From Rhodospirillales bacterium (GTDB taxonomy: Bacteria; Pseudomonadota; Alphaproteobacteria; Rhodospirillales; Defluviicoccaceae): 62,546 nt of DNA. The position numbers and the translations under genes were made by a program. The DNA lies in contig REEP01000055.1 in NCBI GenBank assembly GCA_007695045.1, forward strand, positions 1 through 62,546, given 5' to 3'. Positions 50,919-59,458 of this stretch are shown piece by piece (position 1 is the stretch's first letter; the number at the start of each line of letters is the position of its first letter). The notes beneath the pieces were generated by a model. That model was not told the DNA's origin. It saw nothing but the letters and a program-made list of their open reading frames with translations, and made no database searches.

Positions 50919-52343
50919 TCAATCGGCGCGGTCTCCGTCGAGTACGTCGGTAAGGCGACCCAAGGTCTCCGAGCGCCCGAGCACCGCCATCACATCGAAG
51001 ATCGGCGGCGATACGGTGCGCCCGGTCAGAGCGGCCCGAAGCGGTTGCGCCACGTCGCGCAGCTTCGGCCCGCCGGGCCCGGTCGCCGCCACATGCTCGC
51101 GCACCGCCTGCTCCAGCGCTGCCGCCTCCCATTCCGGCACGTCCGCCAGGACCGCCCTCAAAACGGCGAGATGGCCACGAGCGGCCGCGTCGAGAACCCG
51201 GTCTGAATCTCGATCAGTCGTAATCGGACGTGACCGGACCAGGAAAAGGGCACTGTCGGCGAGTTCGACAAGCGTTCTCGCACGCTGCTTGAGGCCTGGC
51301 ATGGCGCGCAACAGGCGCTCCCGCACCTCGCCGGAAAATTCGTCCGAACTCAGTTCCTTGAGGCGTTCCAGAACAAGCTGCACAAGGCGACGGTCATCGG
51401 CCTGGCGAATGTAGTGGGCATTGAGGCTGGTCAGCCTCGCCAAGTCGAACCGGGCCGGCGATCTGCCCACACCGTCCAGATCGAACCAGGCGATCGCCTG
51501 GGCGCGGTCGATGATTTCGTCATCGCCGTGGCTCCAGCCGAGCCGCAGCAGATAATTCACCATGGCTTCCGGCAGGAACGCTTGATCCCGATAGGCGTCG
51601 ACACCGAGCGCGCCGTGCCGCTTGGACAGCTTCGCCCCGTCCGGCCCATGGATCAGCGGAATATGGGCAAACTCCGGCGGAGTCCAGTGGAGCGCGTGGT
51701 ACAACTGCATCTGGCGGAAGGCATTGGTCAGATGGTCATCCCCGCGGATGACATGCGTCACGGCCATGTCATGGTCGTCGACCACCACCGCCAGCATGTA
51801 GGTGGGCGTGCCGTCGGCGCGCAGCAGCACCATGTCGTCAAGCTGGGCATTGGCCACGGTCACCCCGCCCTGAACTTGGTCTTCGATGCTGGTCTCGCCT
51901 TCCGTGGGCGCCTTGAAACGGATGACCGGCTTGACCCCGGGCGGCGCTTCCGCGGGATCGCGGTCGCGCCAGCGGCCATCATAGCGTACCGGCCGGCCTG
52001 CCGCGCGCGCCACTTCGCGCATCGCCGCCAATTCTTCGGCCGAAGCAAAACACAAGTACGCATGCCCGGTTTCCAACAAATCACGGGCAACAGCCGCATG
52101 ACGTTCGGCCCGGGCCGACTGCGATACCGGCTCATCGTCCCAATCGAGGCCGAGCCAGGTCAAGCCGTCGAAAATCGCGTCGACCGCAGCTTGGGTGGAT
52201 CGGGCCCGGTCGGTATCTTCGATGCGAAGGCGAAAGCGGCCGCCGTGATGGCGCGCAAACAGCCAGTTGAACAGCGCCGTGCGGGCCCCGCCAATGTGGA
52301 GGAAACCGGTCGGGGACGGGGCAAAACGGGTGACAACGCTCAT
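50919..52343 (-). CDS. gltX: Glutamyl-tRNA synthetase
   Basis: A class I aminoacyl-tRNA synthetase of 474 residues. The HIGH motif is HIGG at residues 16-19 ([20 protein letters not shown]), and KMSKS is KLSKR near 245 ([10 protein letters not shown]). [18 protein letters not shown] lies between. The C-terminal anticodon-binding domain is of bacterial length, ending in the [13 protein letters not shown] pattern (about 455). It charges tRNA-Glu, and possibly tRNA-Gln in organisms with GatCAB. It is divergent from the hbd gene across 230 bp. Confidence 0.95.
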   Translation of the reverse strand: MSVVTRFAPSPTGFLHIGGARTALFNWLFARHHGGRFRLRIEDTDRARSTQAAVDAIFDGLTWLGLDWDDEPVSQSARAERHAAVARDLLETGHAYLCFASAEELAAMREVARAAGRPVRYDGRWRDRDPAEAPPGVKPVIRFKAPTEGETSIEDQVQGGVTVANAQLDDMVLLRADGTPTYMLAVVVDDHDMAVTHVIRGDDHLTNAFRQMQLYHALHWTPPEFAHIPLIHGPDGAKLSKRHGALGVDAYRDQAFLPEAMVNYLLRLGWSHGDDEIIDRAQAIAWFDLDGVGRSPARFDLARLTSLNAHYIRQADDRRLVQLVLERLKELSSDEFSGEVRERLLRAMPGLKQRARTLVELADSALFLVRSRPITTDRDSDRVLDAAARGHLAVLRAVLADVPEWEAAALEQAVREHVAATGPGGPKLRDVAQPLRAALTGRTVSPPIFDVMAVLGRSETLGRLTDVLDGDRAD

Positions 52344-52572
52344 GAAGCTCGCTCGGCGGCCGCGAAAAGCGCTGATGCGCCAGCGCGGTCGGGGTTTAGC
52401 ACACTTTCACTGGCACGCCACCCACCACGTCCCGCAAGGCCCTGCCCTGCCGTCGCCCGAGACCGGCGGCAGATTCCGTTTGAAGCGATGGCGAAAGCGT
52501 GCAGAGTCCGCCAAGTGCGGCGGAACGACCCGGCCGCATCACGCGCTGCAAGCGACAGGGAGGGGAACCGTC

Positions 52573-53430
52573 ATGCAAATCAACAAGGTGGGTGTTGTCG
52601 GCGCCGGCACCATGGGAAACGGCATCGCCCAGGTCTGTGCCGCTGCAGGCTACGACGTGGTCATGCGCGACATCGCCGAGCCATTCGTCGAACGCGGCAT
52701 CAAGACCATCGCCCGCAATCTTGAACGCCTGGCTTCCCGTGGGAAGATCACCGAAGCGGACAAGGAAGGCATCCTGGCGCGTATCCAGGGTACCACCACA
52801 CTGGATCCGCTGTCCGGGACCGATCTGATCATCGAGGCGGCACTTGAGGACCTGGACGTCAAGGTCAAACTGTTCGAGGAACTGGACACGGTGGCCAAAC
52901 CGGAGGCGATTCTGGCCAGCAACACCTCCTCCATCTCCCTCACCCGCATTGCCGCCGCCACCAAACGGCCGCATCAGGTCATCGGCATGCACTTCTTTAA
53001 TCCGGTTCCGGTGATGAAGCTGGTGGAGGTGATCAAGGCACTGCAGACGGCGGACGACACCTGCACCACCGTGGAGGACTTGAGCCGCAAGCTCGGCAAA
53101 ACGCCGATCACCGTGAAGGACAGCTACGGTTTCGTCGGCAACCGGGTTCTGGTGCCGATGCTGAACGAGGCGATCAACTGCCTCTACGAGGGCTTGGCCG
53201 ATCCGGCCGCCATCGACGAGGTAATGAAGCTCGGCATGAATCACCCCATGGGGCCGCTGGCATTGACCGACCTGATCGGCCTCGACATCGTGCTCAACGT
53301 GATGGAGACGCTGTACCAGGGATTCGAGGATCCGAAGTACCGCCCGAGCCCGTTGCTCAAGCAGATGGTCGACGCCGGCTATCTGGGCCGCAAGACGGGT
53401 CGCGGCTTCTATATGTACGAGAGCAACTGA
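52573..53430 (+). CDS. hbd: 3-hydroxybutyryl-CoA dehydrogenase
   Basis: A 285-residue NAD(P)-dependent dehydrogenase. The Rossmann motif is VGVVGAGTMGNGIAQVCAAAG, and ILASNTSSISLTRIAAATKRPHQVIGMHFFNPVPVMKLVEV carries the catalytic His and Asn region. The C-terminal domain has GFVGNRVLVPMLNEAINCLYEG and YLGRKTGRGFYMY. It reversibly reduces acetoacetyl-CoA in fatty-acid or polyhydroxybutyrate-type pathways. The ATG at 52573 has GAGGGG upstream. It lies before an acyl-CoA synthetase and a thiolase on the same strand. Confidence 0.93.
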   Translation: MQINKVGVVGAGTMGNGIAQVCAAAGYDVVMRDIAEPFVERGIKTIARNLERLASRGKITEADKEGILARIQGTTTLDPLSGTDLIIEAALEDLDVKVKLFEELDTVAKPEAILASNTSSISLTRIAAATKRPHQVIGMHFFNPVPVMKLVEVIKALQTADDTCTTVEDLSRKLGKTPITVKDSYGFVGNRVLVPMLNEAINCLYEGLADPAAIDEVMKLGMNHPMGPLALTDLIGLDIVLNVMETLYQGFEDPKYRPSPLLKQMVDAGYLGRKTGRGFYMYESN

Positions 53431-53443
53431 GGATCGCCGCATC

Positions 53444-53472
53444 GGCCCGGCCGGCCGGGTTCTGGCCGGGCC
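53444..53472 (+). terminator. Hairpin after hbd
   Basis: GGCCCGGCC / GGCCGGGCC, a perfect 9-bp stem with an 11-base loop, 14 bp after the stop. A short TT follows. It probably separates hbd from the downstream ligase gene. Confidence 0.6.
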
Positions 53473-53561
53473 TTGCTGGTGGGTTCGCTCTGCCGAAGCG
53501 CGGTGGCAGGGGCTGGTGGCGGGGGCCGGGCAACGAGGGCACCCGGTAAAGGGAGCGATCG

Positions 53562-55139
53562 ATGCGCGACGGAAGCCCGTCAGCGGGAAAGCCCGCCGTT
53601 GGCGATGCCACGCTGGCCGAGCGTGCCCTGGCCTGGGCGGGGCGCAGGCCGAGCCGGCCGGCCTTGATCGAAGACGGTGCCGCCCTCTCCTTCGGCGATC
53701 TGGCAAGGCGGGTGCTGCGAGTCGCTCAGAATGTTGCCGCGGTCCTTGCGTCTTCGCCGCGATCTCCTGCCGGTCGGCCGCCGTCGGTGGGGCTTTTGCT
53801 CCGCCACGGCATCGCCTGTCCGGAGATGCTGCTGGGCAGTGCCTTGGGCGGAGCGGCCGCGGCCGTGTTCGATCCCGCTTGGCCCGAAGCGGAATTGCGA
53901 AGGGTTCTGGAGCAGGTGGAACCACGGCTGGTGTTCGCCGACCCCGCCGTCGCGGACACGGTGGCCGCGATGGTCCCCGGCACGCCCTGCGTCGCCTTGA
54001 GCGGCGGTGCCTACAGTTTCGAGACCTGGGCCTCCGAATCGCCGGGACGGCCACCCCCGATCGCCGCGGACGATCCCTTCTATATCGGTTTCACCTCCGG
54101 GACCTCCGGCACGCCGAAAGCGTTCGTCCGCTCCCACCGCTCCTGGGTGGCGACACTGGACGCCGCGTTGGCCGAGTTTCCATTGCAGGCCGGCGCCCAC
54201 GTCCTGGTGCCGGGCCGTCTTCACCATTCGCTGTTTCTGTGGGCGGTGGTGGAATCGATGGCCGCCGGTGCCACGGCACACCTGTTGCCGCGCTTCGATG
54301 CGGAGACCGCTCTGGCCTGCCTGACCGAAGCGCCGATCGCCCGCATCCATGGCGTGCCGACCATGTACACCGCGATGGTTGAAGCGGCAGGCCGCAGCCG
54401 GCGCAGTTTTCCGGGGGTACGTACGGTGCTGTCTGCGGGGGCGAAGCTGGCGCCGGCACTGCGCCAGGCTCTGGCCGAGGTCTTCCCCGAAGCGGAAGTC
54501 ATCGAGTACTACGGTGCATCTGAGACCAGTTTCGTCACCATCGCGCGCGACCGGGATATGCCACCTGCGGACTCCGTAGGACGGCCCTTCCCCGGGGTCG
54601 AGTTGGCCATCCGACACCAAGACGGCACGCCGGCGGCGGCATGCGAGACAGGGGTTCTTTATCTTCGCAGCGGCATGCTGTGCCGAGGCTACCTCGGCCG
54701 CCGGGATGCCTCCGGCTTCCGCATCGGTGCCGACGGCTGGGCCACCGTCGGCGACCACGCCCGGATCGACCACGACGGCTGGGTGTACCTCGCCGGGCGT
54801 GAGGGCGATATGGTGGTCAGCGGCGGCCTGAACATCTATCCGGCGGAAGTGGAAGCCGCCCTGGCCCGCTTGCCCGAAGTGACGGAAGCCGTCGTGTTCG
54901 GCGTCCCCGATCCCTACTGGGGACAGCGGCTGGTGGCGGTGGTCCGCTGGGCCGGAACCGCCGTCCTCAGCCGGGAAGCCCTGCGCGACCGTCTCTCGGC
55001 CGAGTTCAGCCGCGCCAAATGCCCGCAACAGGTCTTTGCGACCGGACGCTTCCCACTCACCGCCGGCGGCAAGATCGCCGTCGCCCGGCTGCGCGCGCAG
55101 GTTCAGGGCGGCGACCCGGAGCTAATCGAGGTCTCCTGA
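53562..55139 (+). CDS. AMP-dependent acyl-CoA synthetase/ligase
   Basis: A 525-residue ANL-superfamily adenylating enzyme. The P-loop-like A3 motif is IGFTSGTSGTPKAFVRSHRSW (about 178). EYYGASETSFVTIARD (A5) and GWATVGDHARIDHDGWVYLAGREGDMVVSGGLNIYPAEVE (A7-A8) follow, and LTAGGKIAVARLR carries the A10 lysine. It should activate a carboxylic acid to its CoA ester, chain length unknown. GGGAG lies before the ATG. The stop is directly followed by the GTG start of the thiolase, so the two are translationally coupled. Confidence 0.88.
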   Translation: MRDGSPSAGKPAVGDATLAERALAWAGRRPSRPALIEDGAALSFGDLARRVLRVAQNVAAVLASSPRSPAGRPPSVGLLLRHGIACPEMLLGSALGGAAAAVFDPAWPEAELRRVLEQVEPRLVFADPAVADTVAAMVPGTPCVALSGGAYSFETWASESPGRPPPIAADDPFYIGFTSGTSGTPKAFVRSHRSWVATLDAALAEFPLQAGAHVLVPGRLHHSLFLWAVVESMAAGATAHLLPRFDAETALACLTEAPIARIHGVPTMYTAMVEAAGRSRRSFPGVRTVLSAGAKLAPALRQALAEVFPEAEVIEYYGASETSFVTIARDRDMPPADSVGRPFPGVELAIRHQDGTPAAACETGVLYLRSGMLCRGYLGRRDASGFRIGADGWATVGDHARIDHDGWVYLAGREGDMVVSGGLNIYPAEVEAALARLPEVTEAVVFGVPDPYWGQRLVAVVRWAGTAVLSREALRDRLSAEFSRAKCPQQVFATGRFPLTAGGKIAVARLRAQVQGGDPELIEVS

Positions 55140-56321
55140 GTGCCCGGCGGCCAAGCGATCATCGCCGCCGCGCGGCGCACTCCCATCGGTCGCATCGGCG
55201 GCGCCCTCCGGCGGCTTCGGGTGGAGCAGTTGGCGGCACCGTTGCTCAAGGCCGTTCTCGCCGATGCCGGCCTCGCTGCCGGGGACGTCGACGACGTCAT
55301 CCTCGGCAATGCCGCCGGTCCCGGCGGCAACCCGGCACGGCTGGCTGCCCTCGCCGCCGGATTCCCCCTGGAGGTGCCCGGGGTCACCGTGGACCGACAA
55401 TGCGGCTCCGGGCTGGAGGCGATCAACCTGGCCGCCCGCCTGGTCGAAGCCGGTGCCGGCGAGGTGTATCTCGCCGGCGGGGTGGAAAGCGCCAGTACCG
55501 CGCCCTGGCGGCTGGAGCGGCCGTTGAGCCTGAACCGTTCCCCACGGGTCTACGACCGCGCCCGCTTTTCCCCCGACAGCATCGGCGACCCGGAGATGGG
55601 CGAAGCAGCGGAGACGGTGGCCCGTCGTTTCGGCATCGGCCGGGCGCGCCAGGACGCGTTCGCCCTGGCCAGCCACGGCAAAGCCGTCGCCGCCCAGCGT
55701 GACGGCCGGTTCGACTGTGAGATCCTCCCTCTGTGCACCGGCGCGGACAGCCCGCCGATAGCTGTCGACGAATGTCCGCGTCCTGACACCACCATTGAGG
55801 CTCTGGCCGCCCTGCCCCCGGCCTTTGTGCCGGACGGCACCGTCACCGCCGGCAATGCCTGCCCCGTCAATGACGGCGCCGCGGTGGTGGCGGTGGTATC
55901 CGAGGCCCGCTTCGAAGCGCTGGGCCTTCGTCACGGTCTCAGCATTGTGGACAGCGCGTCCGCCGGGGTCGATCCCAACGTGCTCGGCCTCGGGCCGGTC
56001 GCCGCGGTGCCCAAGCTTATGGCTCGACACCCGCATCTGAGCCTCGCCGATGTCGACATCGTGGAGTTCAACGAGGCATTCGCCGCGCAGGTCCTGGCGA
56101 GCCTGGACGCCTTGAAGATCCCCGAGACCAAGGTCAATCGAGGCGGCGGCGCACTTGCCTTCGGCCATCCATTCGGGGCATCGGGCGCAGTACTGGCGGT
56201 CCGCCTGTTTACCGAGATGGTGCGGCGCCCGCAACCGGGACCGGCGCCGCGCCTCGGCCTTGCCACCCTCGGCATCGCCGGCGGGCTCGGCATCGCCACG
56301 CTTTTTCGGCCCGTGGCGTAA
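55140..56321 (+). CDS. Thiolase-family acyltransferase lacking the second catalytic Cys
   Basis: A 393-residue thiolase. The nucleophile is Cys88 (VDRQCGSGLEAIN) and the catalytic His is about 343 (ALAFGHPFGASGA). The second cysteine, expected at about 378 in ATLCIGGG, is absent: the sequence reads ATLGIAGGLGIA. In standard acetyl-CoA acetyltransferases that Cys is the proton carrier, so activity may be altered. NEAFAAQVLA near 310 is normal. The GTG start abuts the stop of the ligase gene. A cupin gene follows in 11 bp. Confidence 0.88.
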   Translation: MPGGQAIIAAARRTPIGRIGGALRRLRVEQLAAPLLKAVLADAGLAAGDVDDVILGNAAGPGGNPARLAALAAGFPLEVPGVTVDRQCGSGLEAINLAARLVEAGAGEVYLAGGVESASTAPWRLERPLSLNRSPRVYDRARFSPDSIGDPEMGEAAETVARRFGIGRARQDAFALASHGKAVAAQRDGRFDCEILPLCTGADSPPIAVDECPRPDTTIEALAALPPAFVPDGTVTAGNACPVNDGAAVVAVVSEARFEALGLRHGLSIVDSASAGVDPNVLGLGPVAAVPKLMARHPHLSLADVDIVEFNEAFAAQVLASLDALKIPETKVNRGGGALAFGHPFGASGAVLAVRLFTEMVRRPQPGPAPRLGLATLGIAGGLGIATLFRPVA

Positions 56322-56332
56322 GGAGGTTCGCC

Positions 56333-56788
56333 ATGACTGCATGCGTCATCGGCGCGGATTCCTTGATCCGCGCGCTCGATCTGCAGCCCCATCCGGAGGG
56401 TGGCTTCTTTCGTGAAACCGTCCGCGATACCCCGCCGGACGGAAGTCGCGGCGCCCTCGCCGTGATCGATTTTCTGCTGCCGGTCGGCATGCGGTCGGCA
56501 TGGCACCGGCTGGATGTGTTCGAGGTCTGGCACTTCCAGGCCGGCGACCCGCTGCACCTGATGCTGTCGGCTGACGGCCGGTCGGTGGAGACGGTGGAAC
56601 TTGGATCGATGAGCGATGTCGCCCGAGACTGTCGGCAGCACGCGGCGGTGCCACCCGGGACCTGGATGAGCGCGGTAAGCCTTGGCACCTGGAGCTTGGT
56701 GGCCTGCACGACCGCACCGGCGTTCCGGTTCGATGGTTTCGAGTTGGCCCCACCCGGCTGGGAACCTGCCGACGGACCCACCATCTGA
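56333..56788 (+). CDS. DUF985 cupin-fold protein
   Basis: A 151-residue DUF985 family protein. LDLQPHPEGGFFRETVRD is the family opening, and VIDFLLPVGMRSAWHRLDVFEVWHFQAGDPL gives the cupin barrel with its histidines. VPPGTWMSAVSLGTWSLVACTTAPAFRFDGFEL ends it. The function is not known to me; such proteins are sometimes annotated as sugar-isomerase-like. An AAGGAGG site precedes the ATG, and the gene follows the thiolase closely. Confidence 0.88.
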   Translation: MTACVIGADSLIRALDLQPHPEGGFFRETVRDTPPDGSRGALAVIDFLLPVGMRSAWHRLDVFEVWHFQAGDPLHLMLSADGRSVETVELGSMSDVARDCRQHAAVPPGTWMSAVSLGTWSLVACTTAPAFRFDGFELAPPGWEPADGPTI

Positions 56789-57358
56789 TCCACCGCCTCA
56801 CACCGTTCGACATCGAAGACCTCCCGGGTCGCGCGATCTCGGATCAGGTCCACCGTGGTCCCGCCCCAAGCTACGAGAGGTGGCAACCCTGGACAGGGCG
56901 AGCGGCCACGTCCGGCCAGAAAGCGGCGACGCAGTTGCCGTTGCGGTAGCGGACACTCGGACAGACGGGGCCGACAGACCAAGCGGATAGATCAAGCCGT
57001 CCGCGCCTGCCGCCCGGAACCGTCGGGCGAGCGCTTAGGCGAGGGCGTCGTCGATGCGGTGGGCCACGCTACTAATGCATTGATGCCTAAGCATTTTTTG
57101 TAAAACCGGAGCGGGCGTCGGGTCATGCATCCTCGCTGGATAGTTTACTTGGCCGCCGATCAGTTCTAGATCGTCTACGGGTGCTGATCAGGACTTGTAT
57201 GCAGCAGCCGCCCGAGGTGCAGGCGCTGTTCGGGTAGATTTCTGCGCTCGCCGCGGTCCTGAATGGCGGCAGCCATCAGCTACGGGCGCTGCTGATTTGG
57301 TGTATTTGTTTGTTTGGTAGAGTTCCATCGACGCAAATGATGCAACAGGAGATTAAGC
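56789..57358. other. Gene-free interval of about 570 bp with a drop in GC
   Basis: No gene is supported. From about 57060 the sequence becomes clearly AT-richer and this continues into the SgcJ/EcaC-like gene. A stretch around 57190-57290 looks like degraded coding sequence but could not be assigned. Confidence 0.5.
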
Positions 57359-57724
57359 ATGGCTGAAAAAGAGGTTGCTGCGCTTTTCGATGAGTGGAAC
57401 AATGCCCTTCAAACAGGAGATCCCAAAAAAGTAGCGGAACTTTATGAAGCTAACGGCATTTTGCTTCCGACTGTGTCCAACCAGGTCCGCCACAACCACG
57501 CCGAAATCGAGGATTACTTTGTACACTTTCTCCCCAAGGGCCCGCGGGGCGTAATTGACGAGTCAAACGTGCGAACCTTTGGGCAAATTGCAATAAACTC
57601 CGGCGTCTATACCTTCTCGTTCAAAGATGGCTCTACCGTCCAAGCTAGATTTTCGTTTGTATACAAATGGAATGGTCAGCGCTGGATGATCGTCGAGCAT
57701 CACTCATCTAAAATGCCGGAATAA
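57359..57724 (+). CDS. SgcJ/EcaC-like NTF2-fold protein of low GC
   Basis: A 121-residue protein with the SgcJ/EcaC or CaMKII-association fold. EVAALFDEWNNALQTGDPKKVAELYEANGILLPT is the opening helix pair, and DYFVHFLPKGPRG, GVYTFSFKDGSTVQARFSFVYKWNGQRWMIVEHHSSKMP follow. The role is unknown. Codon use is clearly AT-richer (AAA, ATT, GTA common) than all neighbours, suggesting recent acquisition. A proper AGGAG lies seven bases from the ATG. Confidence 0.88.
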   Translation: MAEKEVAALFDEWNNALQTGDPKKVAELYEANGILLPTVSNQVRHNHAEIEDYFVHFLPKGPRGVIDESNVRTFGQIAINSGVYTFSFKDGSTVQARFSFVYKWNGQRWMIVEHHSSKMPE

Positions 57725-57873
57725 ACAAGTAAGCGTAGCCTGAATGGAGTCCAGAGAAATCCGGGCTCCATTGCTGGCTTGGCTGGCGTTGAACCGGGCG
57801 CCGCTGCTGCCCCGCCCCCGGCGCCGGTGGTCCGGCCGTCCGGAATCCAGGGGCTCCGGCTGCTGCCGGCAAC

Positions 57874-58401
57874 TCAGCCAACCGCTTCCCAGTGGCAGGT
57901 AAGGCCGAGGCTGCCGGCGGTGTTGGCGACGGTGGCGAGGCACGTCTCGGCCGCGGCTTCCGGGATGTGCACCGACATGATAACGCCATAGGTCGTGCCG
58001 GCGGGCCCCGGGATGCGCTCCGCATCCAGGCGCACGATATTCGCGCCGAACTCGATGAACAGTTCGCTCAGACGCGCCACCAAGCCGGGCCGGTCGCCAC
58101 CACTGACCACGATCCGATGGGTTATCCGTCCGGTGGGCCCGTGCACGGGAGCAAGCGTGAAGGGCACAACGGACACCTGGGCATCCGCCAACTCGGGGAG
58201 GGCGCGCAACGCCGAGTCCACATCCGCGAGTTCGGTGCCGTCCGGCAGTTCCACGACCGAGGTAAAGTCCGCCGCGGCCCCCAGCACGGCGAAGCTGGTG
58301 TCGCCCAGGTTCCCGCCGAGATCGAACAGGGTGCCGGTGATGGCGGCGATCAATCCCACCCGGTCGGGGCAGGAGATGGAGACCAGGGCGGGAACAGTCA
58401 T
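57874..58401 (-). CDS. ACT-domain protein, GcvR-like
   Basis: A 175-residue protein of two ACT domains: about 1-80 (LVSISCPDRVGLIAAITGTLFDLGGNL) and about 90-170 (HRIVVSGGDRPGLVARLSELFIEFGANIVRLDAERI). Both resemble the glycine cleavage regulator GcvR. It has no DNA-binding domain, so it would act by protein or ligand binding. No gcv genes are nearby. The start at 58401 lacks a strong ribosome site. Confidence 0.85.
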   Translation of the reverse strand: MTVPALVSISCPDRVGLIAAITGTLFDLGGNLGDTSFAVLGAAADFTSVVELPDGTELADVDSALRALPELADAQVSVVPFTLAPVHGPTGRITHRIVVSGGDRPGLVARLSELFIEFGANIVRLDAERIPGPAGTTYGVIMSVHIPEAAAETCLATVANTAGSLGLTCHWEAVG

Positions 58402-58420
58402 GGTACGGGCTCGCGGCTCC

Positions 58421-58441
58421 TGATGGCTGATGGCTGATGGC
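58421..58441. repeat. 7-bp tandem repeat TGATGGC
   Basis: Three copies of TGATGGC directly upstream of the ACT-protein gene start. Short enough to be chance. Confidence 0.6.
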
Positions 58442-58651
58442 GGAACAGGCGGTTCGTGGCCGCACTCGGTGCGTGACCCTACCGCTTTGTTGACGCCGGT
58501 GCCAGCGTCGCAACCCCCTCCTGTTGCCGCCGGATCGGCGCCGGCAACCGTGGCGGCAGGTGCGAATGGTTGTGCACCGGGCCCGGGGCGACTATAAGGC
58601 GCCGGGTTGGTGCCGGCGACGGTATCGGTGACAGGAGCCTAGAGCATCGCG

Positions 58652-59305
58652 ATGGACCATGCGGCCCGCCGCCGGCGGATGGTGGAAAGCCAGCTCCGCC
58701 CGAATCAGATCAACGACCCGCAGGTGCTGGCGGCGATGAGCCGCATTCCCCGGGAAGCGTTCGTTCCGCCGGCGCTCAAGGACTTGGCCTATATCGACGA
58801 GGACTTGGATCTGGGCCAGGGGCGGTTCCTGATGGAGCCTCTGGTGCTGGCCCGGCTGTTGCAAGCCGCCGAAATCGGACCGGAGGACGTGATCCTCAAT
58901 ATTGGTGCCGGCGTCGGGTACGACGCGGCAGTGATGGCGCAGATCTGTAGCACCGTGGTCGCCCTGGAAGCCGATTCGGCCCTGGCCGCCACCGCCACGC
59001 GCGCGCTCACCGATGTCGGACTGGACAACGTGGTGGTTGTCGAGCAGGCCCTGGACCAGGGTTATTCGCGGGGGGGGCCCTACGACGTCATCGTCTTCGG
59101 CGGCGCCGTCGCAGTGATTCCCGAAACCATCCAGGAGCAACTGGCCGAACACGGCCGGCTCACCGCCGTGGTTGTGGAACGGGGCCGGGTGGGCAAGGTC
59201 GTGGTGGTGACGCGGATCCGGGCGTCATTCGCGCGCCGGCATGTATTCGACGCGTTCACCCCGGTGTTGCCGGGATTTGAGCCGACCGCGCGCTTCACCT
59301 TCTGA
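58652..59305 (+). CDS. pcm: Protein-L-isoaspartate O-methyltransferase family protein
   Basis: A 217-residue SAM methyltransferase. The family start MVESQLRPNQINDPQVLAAMSRIPREAFVPP is present. Motif I reads VILNIGAGVGYDAAVMAQI, where classical Pcm has GxGSGYxAA. The C-terminal RLTAVVVERGRVGKVVVVTR is normal. The substitution may mean weak or different activity. pcm next to tolC and popZ is a familiar alphaproteobacterial order. Confidence 0.88.
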   Translation: MDHAARRRRMVESQLRPNQINDPQVLAAMSRIPREAFVPPALKDLAYIDEDLDLGQGRFLMEPLVLARLLQAAEIGPEDVILNIGAGVGYDAAVMAQICSTVVALEADSALAATATRALTDVGLDNVVVVEQALDQGYSRGGPYDVIVFGGAVAVIPETIQEQLAEHGRLTAVVVERGRVGKVVVVTRIRASFARRHVFDAFTPVLPGFEPTARFTF

Positions 59306-59458
59306 ACGTTTTGAGCCCAGGCTGCCGGCATTTCCGCAACACCCGTGCCCGCAGCGCAACGGCGCCCGGGATTTTACCGGAATTTCCGTTGACCCGAATT
59401 CGGCAATCTGTTCCTAAGCACGTGTTCGATTAAGCTTTGCCAGAACGGGAAGAGGTCC

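Noticed and set aside
53580-55028. 482-codon minus-strand frame opposite the acyl-CoA synthetase
   Set aside because: Gly/Arg/His-rich, no domain; the plus strand carries all ANL motifs.
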